NCBI GenBank assembly: GCA_012931725.1
Contig: CM022949.1
Span: forward strand, 23,966,806-24,030,805
DNA length: 64,000 bases
Origin: Litsea cubeba
Lineage: Eukaryota; Streptophyta; Magnoliopsida; Laurales; Lauraceae
Reading direction: 5' to 3'
This document shows, in pieces, positions 34,040 through 45,782 of this stretch. Within the stretch, counting starts at the first letter, position 1, and the number at the start of each line of letters is the position of its first letter. The notes under the pieces were generated by a model. That model saw only the letters and a list, made by a program, of their open reading frames with translations. It did not search any database and was not told where the DNA came from. The position numbers and the translations under genes are program-made.

Positions 34040-34284
34040 GAGGGTAAAAATTAGGCCATTGCATTGGTGACAAAAAATCTTTGCCACCAAATCTATTGGA
34101 TCTTTTGGTGACAAGTTTTTTTGTCACCAAATCTCCTCTCTATTTGGCACCTAAGCTAAAGACTTTTCGTGACAAGCAAAAAAATTTTTTGTCACCATTG
34201 TGTGCATTCCGTGACAACATTGATTTTTTGTCACCAAAGGGTGTCACCAATAGTGCATTTTGTTGTAGTGAATGGAATTAATCT

Positions 34285-34449
34285 TGAGAAGCCTTCATAG
34301 GTGATTGTGAAGTAACGGAGAAAGATCAGATAGAGTAACAATGCTAATCCCATCAACGTAAAAAATATAAGATCTGGCTTGGACATAGTATCGTCGTCCC
34401 CAGGGGTTACCATATTAGTGGGCAGAGGAGGACATGCAGGGGTTGTCAT
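34285..34449 (-). pseudogene. RING-protein copy, N-terminal half only (copy A, second unit)
   Basis: It encodes the N-terminus (MTTPACPPLPTNM) and the hydrophobic segment (LMGLALLLYLIFLRYF) but joins directly to downstream sequence (AATTAATCTT) where the RING domain should be, so the zinc-binding half is deleted. Confidence 0.8.
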
Positions 34450-34701
34450 CGTATAACAAACAAACTCCGACGACGAGTTTGTGAGAGGAAAGAGGGCTAC
34501 TACTCTTTGCTGAATAAAAATTGTTACTGTGCCATTAATAAGTTTTGGAAAATTTTGAAATTAGCTAGGTAGAATCCTCATGGTTCAGCATAAATACGCT
34601 TTTGGTTAGTTTGGTTATTAGGTAGAATCCTGATGACTCACAGTAAATACGTTTTAGAATGTGTTGTAATTATGTATAATTCTGATGGTCTTATACTTGC
34701 T

Positions 34702-35720
34702 GTGGGAAAAAGATTTGTAGGGCTTAGGGTTGCAAATGCGTTTAGTCCGGGGCGTCACCATGTTGTATCCAGACCCGGACTCATTTTGCGGAGGAGGGCT
34801 CTGGACTCACCCGAACATGCATTAACCGGTTTCGACTCCATCACATAGTTACCCAGTTCACAATTCAATCAATTTGCAATGGAGTTCGCAATTTGTAATT
34901 CAAGTATTTGCTGAATCAATGAATTCGATAGTGTCAGCATGATGGCTCTATAGGAGCCGATAGTTGACTGTGCCTGCTGACTAGCTGACAAGCTGACACA
35001 ATTATGGTGCAGAAGATGACGACACATAGGCAAAGGTAAGGCTCTCCATACTCTTGATGCTATAAATAGAAGCATCCTGTATTAGGTTGTAACATAGAGA
35101 GAAGAAGCTAGTAGCTTTAGAGTATTCAACAAGGTGTACCTGGGATTGGGGTTGAGAGAGTTCATGTGTAATCTTTCCTCCATAGTAACGCTCTTGCCCA
35201 TCTCCCGTGGATGTAGGCTCAGGTCGAACCACGTTATCTACGTGTAATCTCTTTTCTCTGTGTGGTTTGATCTTGTTATCTGTGGCTTGATTAGTGCTCC
35301 TAAGCACAACAAACTGGTATCAGAGCTTCAAGTGATCGGAGGAGATCCGTTGAATCGGATTTCGAGTGGGCCACGAATCTTGCATATTGATTGCAGAAGA
35401 TCAGGCGATCACAAGGTGGGCCACTGGTAGAAACTGAGCCAGATTTTTTGGTTCGGCTTGCTTCTGTACGACCAGAGGAGGAGAAGAGGACCAAGATCTG
35501 TTTTCTGATCTCAGTCGCTGTTCCGTGCAGTGACCGGAGAAGAAAAACAGAAATTGGAAGAAGGGGTAGGGGCTGTCCCTGTTGAAAAACGGGAGTGAAG
35601 AAGAGAATCGTTGCCGCCGTTCTCATCGCCTGAAGACTACTGCTGCTACGTGTCGTCGGCGCTGATCGGAGGAAGGAACAGCCCGGGCACAATTCCCGGG
35701 CTGTGTAGCACAACTCTTAT
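34702..35720 (+). mobile_element. LTR-retrotransposon fragment (LTR, primer site, leader)
   Basis: Homology to the RING repeat stops at 34701. An LTR-like region with a TATA box at 35061-35068 ends ...CACAACA at 35311, followed at 35315-35326 by TGGTATCAGAGC (tRNA-Met primer site) and leader sequence. The LTR start is uncertain, and no gag-pol or second LTR follows. A perfect 8-bp inverted repeat (AGCCCGGG...CCCGGGCT) lies at 35680-35702. Confidence 0.65.
35315..35326 (+). other. Primer-binding site of the LTR fragment
   Basis: TGGTATCAGAGC, three bases after the inferred LTR end. This is the strongest evidence that the segment is retroelement-derived. Confidence 0.75.
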
Positions 35721-35819
35721 AAAAAAGAGTAAAATTAAGATAAAAATGAGTGGGTCCATGTTGTACTTGGCCAAGACCTGAAAAACTAATTATAAAGTTT
35801 TTTTTCCTAAACCGGCCCG

Positions 35820-36430
35820 AGTTGTAAGACACATATGCGTACCATAATTCAAAATTTGAAGATTTGAACTTGGACCAAAGTTCAGAATATCAGATAAAGG
35901 GTACCCAAATCTGGGTCTACATAATGGACCTTAACTTGGATATAAATTAGAACCAAGTCCAAATATTGGCACCAACCCCTTTTTTATACTTGGATCCCTT
36001 CAATTTTTAGATACCCTGTTTCATCTTTAAGAATTTTTGAATTCTCCAACATGGTTGAATTCCTTGATCCTCCTAAAAATCCAACTAAAAACCAAAGTAA
36101 TTGGAAAGGAATGCAAAGTATCTAGGATTTTATAAATTCGTAAGAAGTATGACATTTGTAATGAAAACAGTACACACATCATATAAAAATAAAAATAAAA
36201 AAAACCCAAACACACAAAAATTTTATCTGAAATTCTAGCACAGAAATATGTTCTAAGTAAAATGATCAAAATTAGCCAAGATGAGCCCCAAATTTTCCAC
36301 ATCTGACCACTATGCATTCCAACCCCAGAAGAATTTATGTATCTACCCACCTAATAAGTTGACTAAATCTTTTTGGATCAAAGACTGTCACAGTCATCAT
36401 TTAGTCAACTTATTAGGTGGGAAGATACAC
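35820..36430 (+). repeat. Third, diverged copy of the alpha-galactosidase upstream region
   Basis: Homologous in order to 4872-5503 and then 6049-6140, with many substitutions and without the MITE at 5504-6048. It shows that this locus had an older duplication before the ~41-kb one. The region after 36430 up to the MULE is AT-rich with an (AT)n run near 36555 and no gene. Confidence 0.65.
36339..36428. repeat. Hairpin-forming inverted repeat
   Basis: Two 30-base arms (36339-36368 and 36399-36428) are inverted copies with one mismatch around a 30-base loop. The homologous sites at 6075-6115 and 47066-47106 lack the arms. Confidence 0.8.
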
Positions 36431-36683
36431 AAAATTCTTTCCATAAATATACAGTGACATATGTCTCCTATATGTGAATCTCATCCAGATATATAGATCA
36501 CATTTAATATCCTTAAAGGGTTCATGTTCATCTCCAGAACATCCATATCATTTTATATATATATATATTATATGCAACTATTTATAAAATCTCATTTATC
36601 TCATGAATAAAGGCATAAAATTATATATCAATTAAGATAATAAATAAGATCATTTACACATATGCATACCATAATTTAAATAA

Positions 36684-36756
36684 GGGAGCAGCTCCCCTAA
36701 GCTGAAGCTTAGGGGAGCTCTCAGCTGAAGTGTGTAACCAGTTCGTGTTGGATGAG
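36684..36756. repeat. MULE left terminal inverted repeat tip
   Basis: Inverted match to 45783-45855, including GAAGTGTGTAACCAGTTCGT. The first 40 bases hold a palindrome of 12-base arms (AGCTCCCCTAAG / CTTAGGGGAGCT). Confidence 0.9.
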
Positions 36757-36801
36757 TGAGAGGAAGTCAAAAGGTTTTTCAAGGGCCCGCTCGTTTTTTT
36801 A

Positions 36802-38187
36802 GGGGTCGTTTGTCTTTTACGCGTGGGATATGTAAATACAATTTACACATGTAAAAGAAGAATATTCAAATTTTAAGTATGTAATGTTTACACATGTGTT
36901 TCCTTTTACAACGTTTGTCTAATAACACTATTTTCGCATCATTTACACGTGTGATTCATTTTTCTATGTTTGTTTCAATGATATGTGTATGTATAACGAT
37001 TTTGTAAATGATACTTATTAATCATTAAATTATATTCTACTATAATGACATGAAAAGAAAACAAAAAATGTCAAATTTATATCAAAGTTTTCATTTGCAT
37101 TTTAGATCCTTAAAAAATAACATGTTTTTCAACAAGAAATATACTTTTCAAAAATAGATATTTCTATCAATGATCACCTTTAAAAAAATACATTCCAACA
37201 TGTTTGGTTAAGGAAATAAGAGTTTATAGTAGGATGGTTAAGAAAAATAGGATTATTAATAATTTTTTTATTAATTAATATTTAGTTTAATATTATCTTA
37301 ATTTATTGTTTGATTTGCATAAAACTTAACCCATGCATCTCACCGGTTTATGCTAATATTAATCAATTATAGAAAGTTCTTAAAATGAGTATTTTATTGC
37401 TAAGTCCAATTATATTAAAAGTATCACAAATTTATTATGGTTAGATAAAATTGCTTTTATACATTATTTTTGAATGATACCATAATGCTATATAAAATAC
37501 ATTCTTCCTTTTCTCTTACATTCTTTTATACATATTTAAATATTTTTAAAGTAATACAATAATAAATAATTTTAGAAAAGTCATTGAGATATTGGAAGAA
37601 AATCTAATAGGAGAAGAGAAGATAGAGAATCAAATTCTGAAAGAATAAACCTATAAAGTAAATAGATTTTATAAAGTTTTTTTTTTTTTTTTTTTTTTTG
37701 TATAGCAAGGCAAGATATATAAATAGAGAGGTTACCTTTATAAAAGGGAAAGGGGATGAGATGCAGTGAGGGTTTTCATTCATAGGTTTCATCGGTCTTG
37801 ATGCATCTTTTATTATTATTTTGTAAATGCGTTGGAGGGGGGTTTCGAACCCAAAACCTCTTTGATGGAAATGCCTTTTTTATTATTATTTTTCTAAATG
37901 CGTTAGAGGGGGGTTTCGAACCCAGAACCTCTTTGACGGAAACTGCCCCAAAACCAAACCGTCCGCCTCCTACGGGTATTCTTTGAAATCATATGTGCTT
38001 TGGTATTTTCTTTTCCCACCTGAATAGGTGTTCAAATCTTGGTGTGAAAATGGGCTCATTTTCACACCATTTACACATCTGATTTACACACAAGATGCGT
38101 AAATACTTGTAGACAAACATTAGTGATGCGTAAATATTACGCATATTCACCATTTACATATGTAAATGGGTGTAGACAAACGACCCC
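36802..38187. mobile_element. Harbinger-type element nested in the MULE left arm
   Basis: The ends GGGGTCGTTTGTCT and AGACAAACGACCCC are inverted repeats, flanked by the 3-bp duplication TTA (36799-36801, 38188-38190), the PIF/Harbinger signature. It is 1386 bp, AT-rich, with no transposase. Near its right end is an approximately 85-bp tandem repeat containing GGGGGGTTTCGAACCC. The right arm of the MULE has no such block at the equivalent point. Confidence 0.8.
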
Positions 38188-38189
38188 TT

Positions 38190-39594
38190 AGTCTCCCCCC
38201 TTTGGACGATTTAGACGACCTAATCTCCTCTCCACTCTCTCTTCTCTCTTCTCTTCACTCTCGCCGGTGCTGCCTCTGTTTTCTTCTCGCCATTGCTGCC
38301 TCTATTGTCTCTCTCTCACGGACGATTCTCTCTCCCGGACGGACCTCCCTCTCCCGAACGGAGATCTTCAGCGGACGTCTCTCTCGTCTCACTGAGCCCA
38401 TTTCTCTCTCCCTCTCTCGTCTCTGCTGAGCCTGCGCTCCATTACTTGTCGGATCTCCATCGACGTGTTCCTCTATGTTCGTGCGACGCCTCCCTCGACT
38501 CACGCTCTCCCCTGAATCAGCGACCGGACTGCGCACGGCCATTCTTCTCTTCAGACTCAAGGCCACCACTTGTTTCCTCCCCTTTTGACCAACTGCCCAG
38601 TGGTGTGTATGGTTCATTTAATTTTTTTTCATTTGTTTTTACAGCTAGTCTGTGTATGGTTTTTAAACTTGTTTATTTTTTTCATCTATTTTTATTTAAT
38701 TCCTCCCCTCTATGCTGGAAAACTTTTTCTAATAGAGAAGGTTTCCTCCCCACTGCGACTCTGGTTAACATCTACACATTGTAACATGTTACCATAGAAA
38801 GCCAGTATCTTGTAGACAGATGTTGTAGTAAAATGGTTGTCTTGAAAAGTTATGCTAGAGTGCAAGGCTTAAGCTATCAAAATTAAACACTTTAATGTTG
38901 AAAAACAGAGAGACTAGAATTTGAGAAGAATCCAAGGTGATTCCCACTGAGGACAAAGTTCTCCATGAAGTACTAGCCAATTCCCTATTCCCATCCCTGT
39001 GCCTAGTCAATTGAAAATTTTTTTTAATACTAGATCAAAAGTAATGAAATACACACCACTTTTAGTGTAATTTGTTGTCATATTTCTGCCTTTTGTTTAG
39101 TCTGTTACAGTTCTTGGTTTTTGCTGATGCTTGAGGTACATCAGAATTATATTGATGATGTTAATGCTAATTTTAGATGTATGAATAGGTGATTTGATTT
39201 GGGTAAAAGAAATCACATAATCACACTGGTATTGATTTGGGTAAAAGAAATCACAGAAACAGTACCCCACAATGTCATTACATGAAACAAACATGCCATT
39301 AAGACCCATTTGTTTGTTTGGTATTGTATATATGAATTCTCATAAACACTGTAACATTGAAAAACAGAGAGCTTTGAATTTCACAAGAATCCAAGGTTAT
39401 CCACAATTAGGACAAATTCCTTCATGAATTACGACCCAATTTCCTATTCCCATCCCTGTGCCCATTCAATTGAATTTGTTTTGTGAATAATAGATCAAAA
39501 GTAATGAAATACTTCTGTTAGTATGATATCAGTCATACTTCTGCCTTTCGTTTGGTCTGTTATTCATGACCAATTTTAATTATATGTCTCCAGA
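38190..39594 (+). other. MULE left arm and leader of the transposase gene
   Basis: The CT-rich part (38190-38560) is inverted relative to the GA-rich right arm. 38893-39110 is repeated in diverged form at 39360-39560 (shared words around CAAGAATCCAAGGT and CCTATTCCCATCCCTGTGCC). The segment probably carries the promoter and an untranslated first exon; the acceptor-like TGTCTCCAG at 39593 precedes the ATG at 39601. Confidence 0.5.
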
Positions 39595-39600
39595 TTGGAT

Positions 39601-41884
39601 ATGGATATGACCTCCTCCTCAGTTGTTGCGGTTGTCCACTATCCGGTTGTTGATGAAAACATGACACCAAAGTTGGGCATGCCTTTTGATGATTTAGATG
39701 AGGCATATAAATTTTACAATGGTTATGGAAAGCTTGCTGGATTCAGTGTAAGAAAAGAATCTACTAATAGAGGCAAAGATGAGGAGGTTGTATGGAAGCG
39801 ATTTGTTTGTTCAAAGCAAGGTAAAACAGATGACAAACACTTGATTGACAAGGAAGTTGTACAAAGACGTCGAATGGAAACTAGATTCGATTGTAAGGCA
39901 CAATTGCAAGTGAAAATAGATAAGTCGGGTGGTTATGTGGTATCCAAGTTTGTTCCTCAACACTCTCATGCCCCCGCTACTCCTAGTAAGAGATTTATGT
40001 TGAGGTCGCATCATGAAGTGCTAGAATCAATGCGGCAAATTATAAATACCTATGTGTGAAGCAAACAACAAATGCAAGTGTTTGCATCACAATCTGGGGG
40101 ACTTGATAAAATTAGTTTTACGTATATGGATGCCAAGAATCACCGTAGGGATGAAAAGGAAAAGAAAAGGGGGCTAGATGAGTTGTTATTTCAACTATTT
40201 GAAAACCGCAAAGAGATGGGAAATGGTTTCACATATACCATTGAGCGGGATGCACAGAAAAAGATACACATATTTTTTGGGCAAACGTAGCATTTTGTTC
40301 GGCTTACAAAATGTTCGATGATGTGGTGACATTTGATACAACCTATAAGACAAATTGTTATGAACTTATTTTTGCCGCATTTGTAGGTTGCAATCACCAT
40401 GGGCAAACGACTTTATTTGGTTGTGGGTTTCTTCCCAATGAAAAAACGGAGTCATTCGAATGGTTGTTTAACACATGACTTGAAGCAATGTCATTTATTC
40501 CACCAAAGGGAATCATAACAGATCAAGACCTGGCAATGACAAAAGCTGTAAAGAATGTCTTGCCAAACACAGATCATCGATATTGCCTATGGCACATTTT
40601 GGATATGTTGCCTATGAATCTTGGAGGGGCTCATATTCACAATGAGGGTTTAATAGATGAGATTAAAAAATGTGTTCATAACTCTGACACTTCTTGTCAG
40701 TTTGAGAGTAAATGGAATCAGATCATAACTAAAAATAAGCTTGTGGAGAATGATTGGTTGGCATAAATATTTAAGATTCGTGATATGTGGGTTCCGGCAT
40801 ATTTAAGGAAAAGTTTCTTTGGTGACATGTCAACCACTCAAAAAAGTGAGAGTATGAATGCATTTGTGAAACAGTATGTAGGTTCAAGAATTCTTTGCTT
40901 GATTTCATATTGCGTTTTGATGCCGGGGTTGAATGTTTAAGATATCTTGAAAAGAAAGAGGATTTCGAGAATAGCAATGGGAGGCCTAAAATGAAGACAC
41001 GTTCACCAATGGAAAAGTAGATGGCCGAAGTATACACAAGGAACATACTTTATAAGTTTCAAGATGAGTTATTCATGACCATGTCACTTGGCGAAAAGCT
41101 TGTATACGAGGATGATATGAGCTGTAAATTTGTTGTGAAAAATTACTTCGATGAAAATCAAATTGAAAGAGATGTTTCATGGAAAAAGGAAGAGTTGCAT
41201 GCATATTGTTCATGTTACAAGTTCGAATTTGAAGGCATCCCTTGTTGTCATGTATTGACTGTCTTGAAGCATTTATCTATATTGTTTCTACACGAACGTT
41301 ACATTATGAAGCGATGGACGAAGGGTGTTAGAAAAGATGCTTTTGTAGACGTTCTTGAATCAGGTGAATCTATCGGTGTTAACCAATGCTTGGCTCGACA
41401 TAGTCATTTGTCATGTATGTTTGCAGGTCTTATTGACAGAGCTAGTAATTCCTGAGAAGGTTTCGACATTTTAGTCAGTGGTCATGCGGAATTGGAAATG
41501 AAGTTAAGTCAGGTTACGTTAAACAATAAAAAAGATACAAGCGTTGGTAAAGGGAAAGGACTTGTGGACAGTAATGTGATTGAATATCATGAGCCATCGT
41601 ATGTTGTGACGAAAGGACGCGCGAAGAGACTTAAATCGTCAAAAGAAAAGGCAACAAAAGGCCGTCTTTGTAAGGGCTGCAACAAGCGCGGTGTATCACA
41701 TGACAAGCGGAACTGTCCGGTGTTGTTGAACAGGTAAACAATTTAATGTTGTCTTTTTATACCTCATGTTGGTATAAAACTATTAATGATAACAAAATAT
41801 TTCAGGTTAGTTGATGCTGATCCAACTCAGTCACTTGATTCTAACTGTGGAAGTAGAGAAATTACTGATGAAGAAATGATATGA
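39601..41884 (+). pseudogene. FAR1/FHY3-type MULE transposase (copy B), nearly full length but broken
   Basis: The FAR1 DNA-binding domain (39680-39990: DEAYKFYNGYGKLAGFSVRK; HSHAP) is followed by the MULE transposase core (about 40290-40900: DTTYKTN; GCGFLPNEKTESFEWLF; TDQDLAM; CLWHI; SESMNAFVKQY), the SWIM zinc finger (41205-41250, CSCY...PCCH) and a C-terminal zinc knuckle (41660-41725), with the last exon at 41806-41884 after a GT-AG intron. Lesions: TGA at about 40057, a one-base loss in the T run near 40275, TGA for Trp near 40477, TAA near 40765, a frameshift near 40880, TAG near 41019 and TGA at 41453-41455. It cannot make a full transposase. Autonomous relatives include maize Jittery-like MULEs; domesticated ones are FAR1/FHY3. 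Confidence 0.88.
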
Positions 41885-42648
41885 CTTACAATGGTTAGGT
41901 AATCTTTACTCAAATAATTATCTGTTTATTTGGAATTATGTCACAATGGTGTGTATGGTTTATTTAATTGTTTTTCATCTTTTTTTCTTCTTGGTTTTGC
42001 TATTTCAGGAAGAGCCAGGTGAAGAGAGCGATGATGACATGTCTTTCTTCTTGGTTTTGCTATTGGAGGTGCTGTTGCTTCAATCTATTTTGCAAGAAGA
42101 GACAATAAAGAGCATGGTTTTGAAACAATCATGTATTTTTATGTAATGAAACAATGGGAAATGATCTATGATACTTAAATATCCACAGTTGGTGGTTTTG
42201 TAATACTTTTGAAGTGCTGCTTATGGTTTTATGCAATTATATTAAATATAATGGTTGCTTGTCACTTATCTGAGTACATGTTATGCCCATGGCCATGTTG
42301 CAAGATCTGATTAGTTTAACAAACGTTAGAATCTTCTTATCAATTATTGTTAAACCATACATGTGTTGCAATAGGTTGAACATTTCAAGGGTACTGATTG
42401 TAGAAAGTTACTACAGAATCTTTATTACCCTGTTGCATCGAATGATAGTAGCAGGTTTTTGAAGGATGGAAGCAATTCTGAAGTCCACATTTTAGCTCTT
42501 TATTCTGTCAATTTTCTTTTCTGAGGCAAATGTCTGTGACCCATATCTATATACTCCAAGAGTAATCTTGTAATGTTTTGTTTAGTAGTTCATTTCTTTT
42601 TATGCCATGTACATCTCTCAAAAGTTATGATAAAAAGTCTCCGCTGAG
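41885..42648. other. MULE interior without supported gene (copy B)
   Basis: Counterpart of 723-1485. Nothing further is recognised. Confidence 0.4.
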
Positions 42649-43389
42649 TTCCCTTGCTGAGTACCCCTATTTGGGGGATTGTTTGGCCAACTTCTAGAGG
42701 GATTTTTCAGACCAAATTTGGGGGTTTGGAAGTCCACATTGGGGTCTTGAAATCTTCTATTTTTGGGTATGAGACGATATCGTTTGCCTAGGTTTATAAT
42801 CGCGCACTTTTCCAACGAATTAATAAAATCTGCTGTTCCCTTGCTGAGTACCCCTGTTTGGGGCATTGTTTGGCCAACTTCCGTAGGGATTTTTAGGACC
42901 AAATTTGGGGGTTTGGAAGTCCACATTATGATCTTGAAATCTGCTATTTTTGGGTACGAGACGATAGCGTTTGCGTAGGTTTATAATCGCGCACTTTTCC
43001 AACGAATTAATGAAATCTGCTGTTCCCTTGCTGAGTACCCCTGTTTGGGGCATTGCTTGGCCAACTTCTGGAGGGATTTTTCGGACCAAATTTGGGGGTT
43101 GGAAGCCCACATTATGGTCTTGAAATCTGATTTTTTTGGGTACGAGACGATAGCGTTTGCCTAGGTTTATAATCGCGCACTTTTCCAATGAATTAATGAA
43201 ATCTGTTGTTCCCTTGCTGAGTACCCCTGTTTGGTGCATTGTTTGGCCAACTTCCGGAGGGATTTTTCGGACCAAATTTGGGGGTTTGGAAGTCCACATT
43301 ATGGTCTTGAAATCTGCTATTTTTGGGTACGAGGTGATAGCGTTTGCCTAGGTTTATAATCACGCACTTTTCCAACGAATTAATAAAAT
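42649..43389. repeat. Tandem repeat, four ~187-bp units (copy B)
   Basis: Units start at 42649, 42836, 43023 and 43209. One fewer than copy A; the missing unit is next to the first. Confidence 0.9.
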
Positions 43390-43721
43390 ATGCAAGAGAT
43401 ATTCAAGTATACTATCAAGCAAAAGCATGTCCACATGAGCTCATGTCCATGTGCAAAAGTTTGAAATATATTCTCTTGGCAACAACCCGTCACTCCAAAT
43501 ATTCTTATTACTAGAAATGGCACAAAATTTAATGTAGAATTAAGTTCATATCTGCCTTCTGCGTTGGCAAATACTCAAGCACTCTGCACACTCTCAATCA
43601 TGCGGGTCCAATGAAAAAGGAAATTATAGGGGAGCACTACAAATAACAAAATACCAAATTTTTATACAATCAATTACAAGGCCTAATTAGAATTGTTTGA
43701 CCACAACCACTTGATACAATT

Positions 43722-44322
43722 TCAAGTCGGATTTGCCAAATACGCCAAGAAAATAATGCAACAAATTATCACAGCAAAACCAACTAATTTGTGAGGTGGC
43801 TCTCCTTTTACGTCCAGCTTTGTGTCAATCGACTTCAACATCGTTTCCATGCGCTCTAGCTTAGTTGCTAAATTATGAAATTCTTCGTAAGATATGCAAG
43901 ATCTGTTTATAGCAGAATTTACGTCCTCCATATCATCCATGGATGTTTCATCTTTCCAAATAAACATGTCGCAACCATTTTCGCCTTGCGAAAAAAAAAT
44001 AAACATGAGGTTAATTAGTTTCCTATTTTATTTTATTTTAATTAATTGAAAAGAATAACAACAAACTCACTTTCCAATTTGGGCATTTCCAAAACTTTCT
44101 ACCAGGCTTAGTTGGGGTATGAGAAGTTTTTAAAACCATATATCCACGCCCACAAGGGCTTTTAGGAGCCCAACGCAAGGACCGAACACATGATGAACTT
44201 GACCTGCCTATAAATCAAAATAAAAAATAACATTTATTCCTTAAACAACATAAACCTCAATTACCATCAACACATTATAAATTTTAAATTGGACACTTAC
44301 TCGAACGTGATTGTGTTGCCAT
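43722..44322 (-). pseudogene. GRF zinc-finger gene of the MULE (copy B), damaged
   Basis: Exons correspond to 44301-44322, 44071-44207 and 43722-43985 on the minus strand. Relative to copy A, the first zinc ligand of CPCGHG is changed (reads SPCGRG). The acceptor of exon 3 changes from GCAG to GCAA, with the next usable AG one base downstream, which would shift the frame. The coiled-coil and hydrophobic tail are otherwise preserved. Confidence 0.7.
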
Positions 44323-45074
44323 GAATAAAAATCACCTGTTCATACATCTAAAAATAACATTAACATCATAATATAATTCTGATGTACCTCAAACATCAGC
44401 AACAGCCAAGAACTGTAACAAACCAAACGAAAGGCAGAAATATGACAACAAATTACAGTAAAGTGGTGTGTATTTCATTACTTTTGATCTAGCATTAAAA
44501 AAAATTCAATTGAATAGGCACAGAGATGGGAATAGGGAATTGGCTAGTACTTCATCGAGAACTTTGTCCTTAGTGGGAATCACCTTGGATTCTTCTCAAA
44601 TTCTAGTCTCTCTGTTTTTCAACATTAAAGTGTTTAATTTTGATAGCTTAATCCTTGCACTCTAGCATAACTTTACCCCATAGAAACATTACATGGAGGG
44701 GGATTATCAAATTTTGTAACCACTTTTAACCTACCAAATTGAAAGAGAGAAAAGTAGACCATCCACAATTAGTGACAAATTTTGCAATGTACTGCAATAA
44801 TAAACCAGGAAAAAAACCAGGAAACACTGTGGAAGAAATAAATGCCTGGAGTATCTTCAAAAATAAATGCCAGGAGTATCTTCAGATGAAATACTGTGGA
44901 AGAAAAACCAGGAAGATGGTTGCAGTCATCCTATGTGGCACACTTCCTGAACATCCAGGAAGAAAACCTGTCAAGCAATACCCTTTTGGGGATATAAACA
45001 TGAATATTAGAAGAGTTTTTTTTTCAATCTTTTTTAACATCAGTAAATGGTGGTTAGAATAAGGAATGAGTGCC

Positions 45075-45437
45075 ATTACAATAGAGGAAAGAATAAAGAA
45101 TGAAAGAATAAAGAATAAAGAATGAGCGGGAGAGATAGACGAGAGAGGGAGGGCAGTTGCAGAGAGTGCGCAAGAGATCGGAAGAGAATAGCACCTTCTT
45201 GAAACAGGTCGACCCTAGGCAGAACAGCAGCGGGAGGTATAGACGAGAGATGGAGAGCAGCACCTTCGTTTGAAAGTCGCCCCTAGGCAGAGCACTAGCG
45301 GGAGAGATAGACGAGAGAGGGAGAGAGAGACGCAGGGCTCAGAGATGCAGTGGGAGGGAGGCTCCCTCGATGGAGATCCGGCAGTATTTCTCTTTCGAAC
45401 TCAGTGAGACAGAGCGAGATGGATGGGAGGGAGGGAC

Positions 45438-45480
<43 letters not shown>

Positions 45481-45710
45481 AAGAGAGATCGCACAGAGGG
45501 AGATCACATGCGCCGCTTCTGATCTCCGTCCGGGAGAGAGACGAGAGAGAGAGGGATCCATCCGGGAGAGGGAGATGAGACACAGATGGAGCCGTCCGCG
45601 AGAGAGAGAGAGAGCCGTCCGGTGAAGAATTTGCAGCGAGGTAGAGAGAGAGAGGGGCTGGTCTGGAATCGCCTTGCAAAGAAAGAGAGAGGCTGAGTAG
45701 GTCAACTGGA
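45075..45710. repeat. GA-rich arm of the MULE (copy B)
   Basis: As 4120-4730, but the GAGAGA run at 45437-45487 is longer than in copy A, a microsatellite length difference. Confidence 0.7.
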
Positions 45711-45782
45711 GTGTAAGAAGGAAGAAGGGGGAAACTGAAAAATAAGCGGGCTGTTGAAATTTCGATGACCCATCTGCTCTAA

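Larger units (their letters stand above)
27381..34270. mobile_element. CACTA (En/Spm) transposon with captured sequence (copy A only)
   Basis: The ends CACTACAACAAAA and TTTTGTTGTAGTG are terminal inverted repeats, with the 3-bp target-site duplication AAT at 27378-27380 and 34271-34273. Copy B (about 63656-63658) keeps a single AAT in otherwise matching sequence. Both ends carry many subterminal repeats TTGGTGACA/TGTCACC in both orientations (27400-27770 and 34060-34260), as expected for transposase-binding sites. No transposase reading frame is visible in the 6.3-kb interior, so it is non-autonomous. The interior instead holds exon-like fragments (28349-28430, 31069-31156, 33189-33441) and the end of a second CACTA-like element. 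Confidence 0.92.
1..34701 (+). repeat. Copy A of a ~41-kb direct duplication
   Basis: Position 1 matches 41163 in the same orientation and colinearity continues through the MULE, gypsy, alpha-galactosidase and RING segments. The offset is 41162 at the start and 40976 after the 187-bp tandem repeat, where copy B lacks one unit. It is about 40993 at exon 1 of the alpha-galactosidase and 40809 after the solo LTR private to A. The left edge lies outside the window. The right edge is taken where homology to 24640-24895 stops near 34701. Three insertions occur only here (6490-6670, 15225-20448, 27381-34270). A falsely duplicated haplotype in the assembly is a real alternative to a true tandem duplication. 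Confidence 0.9.
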
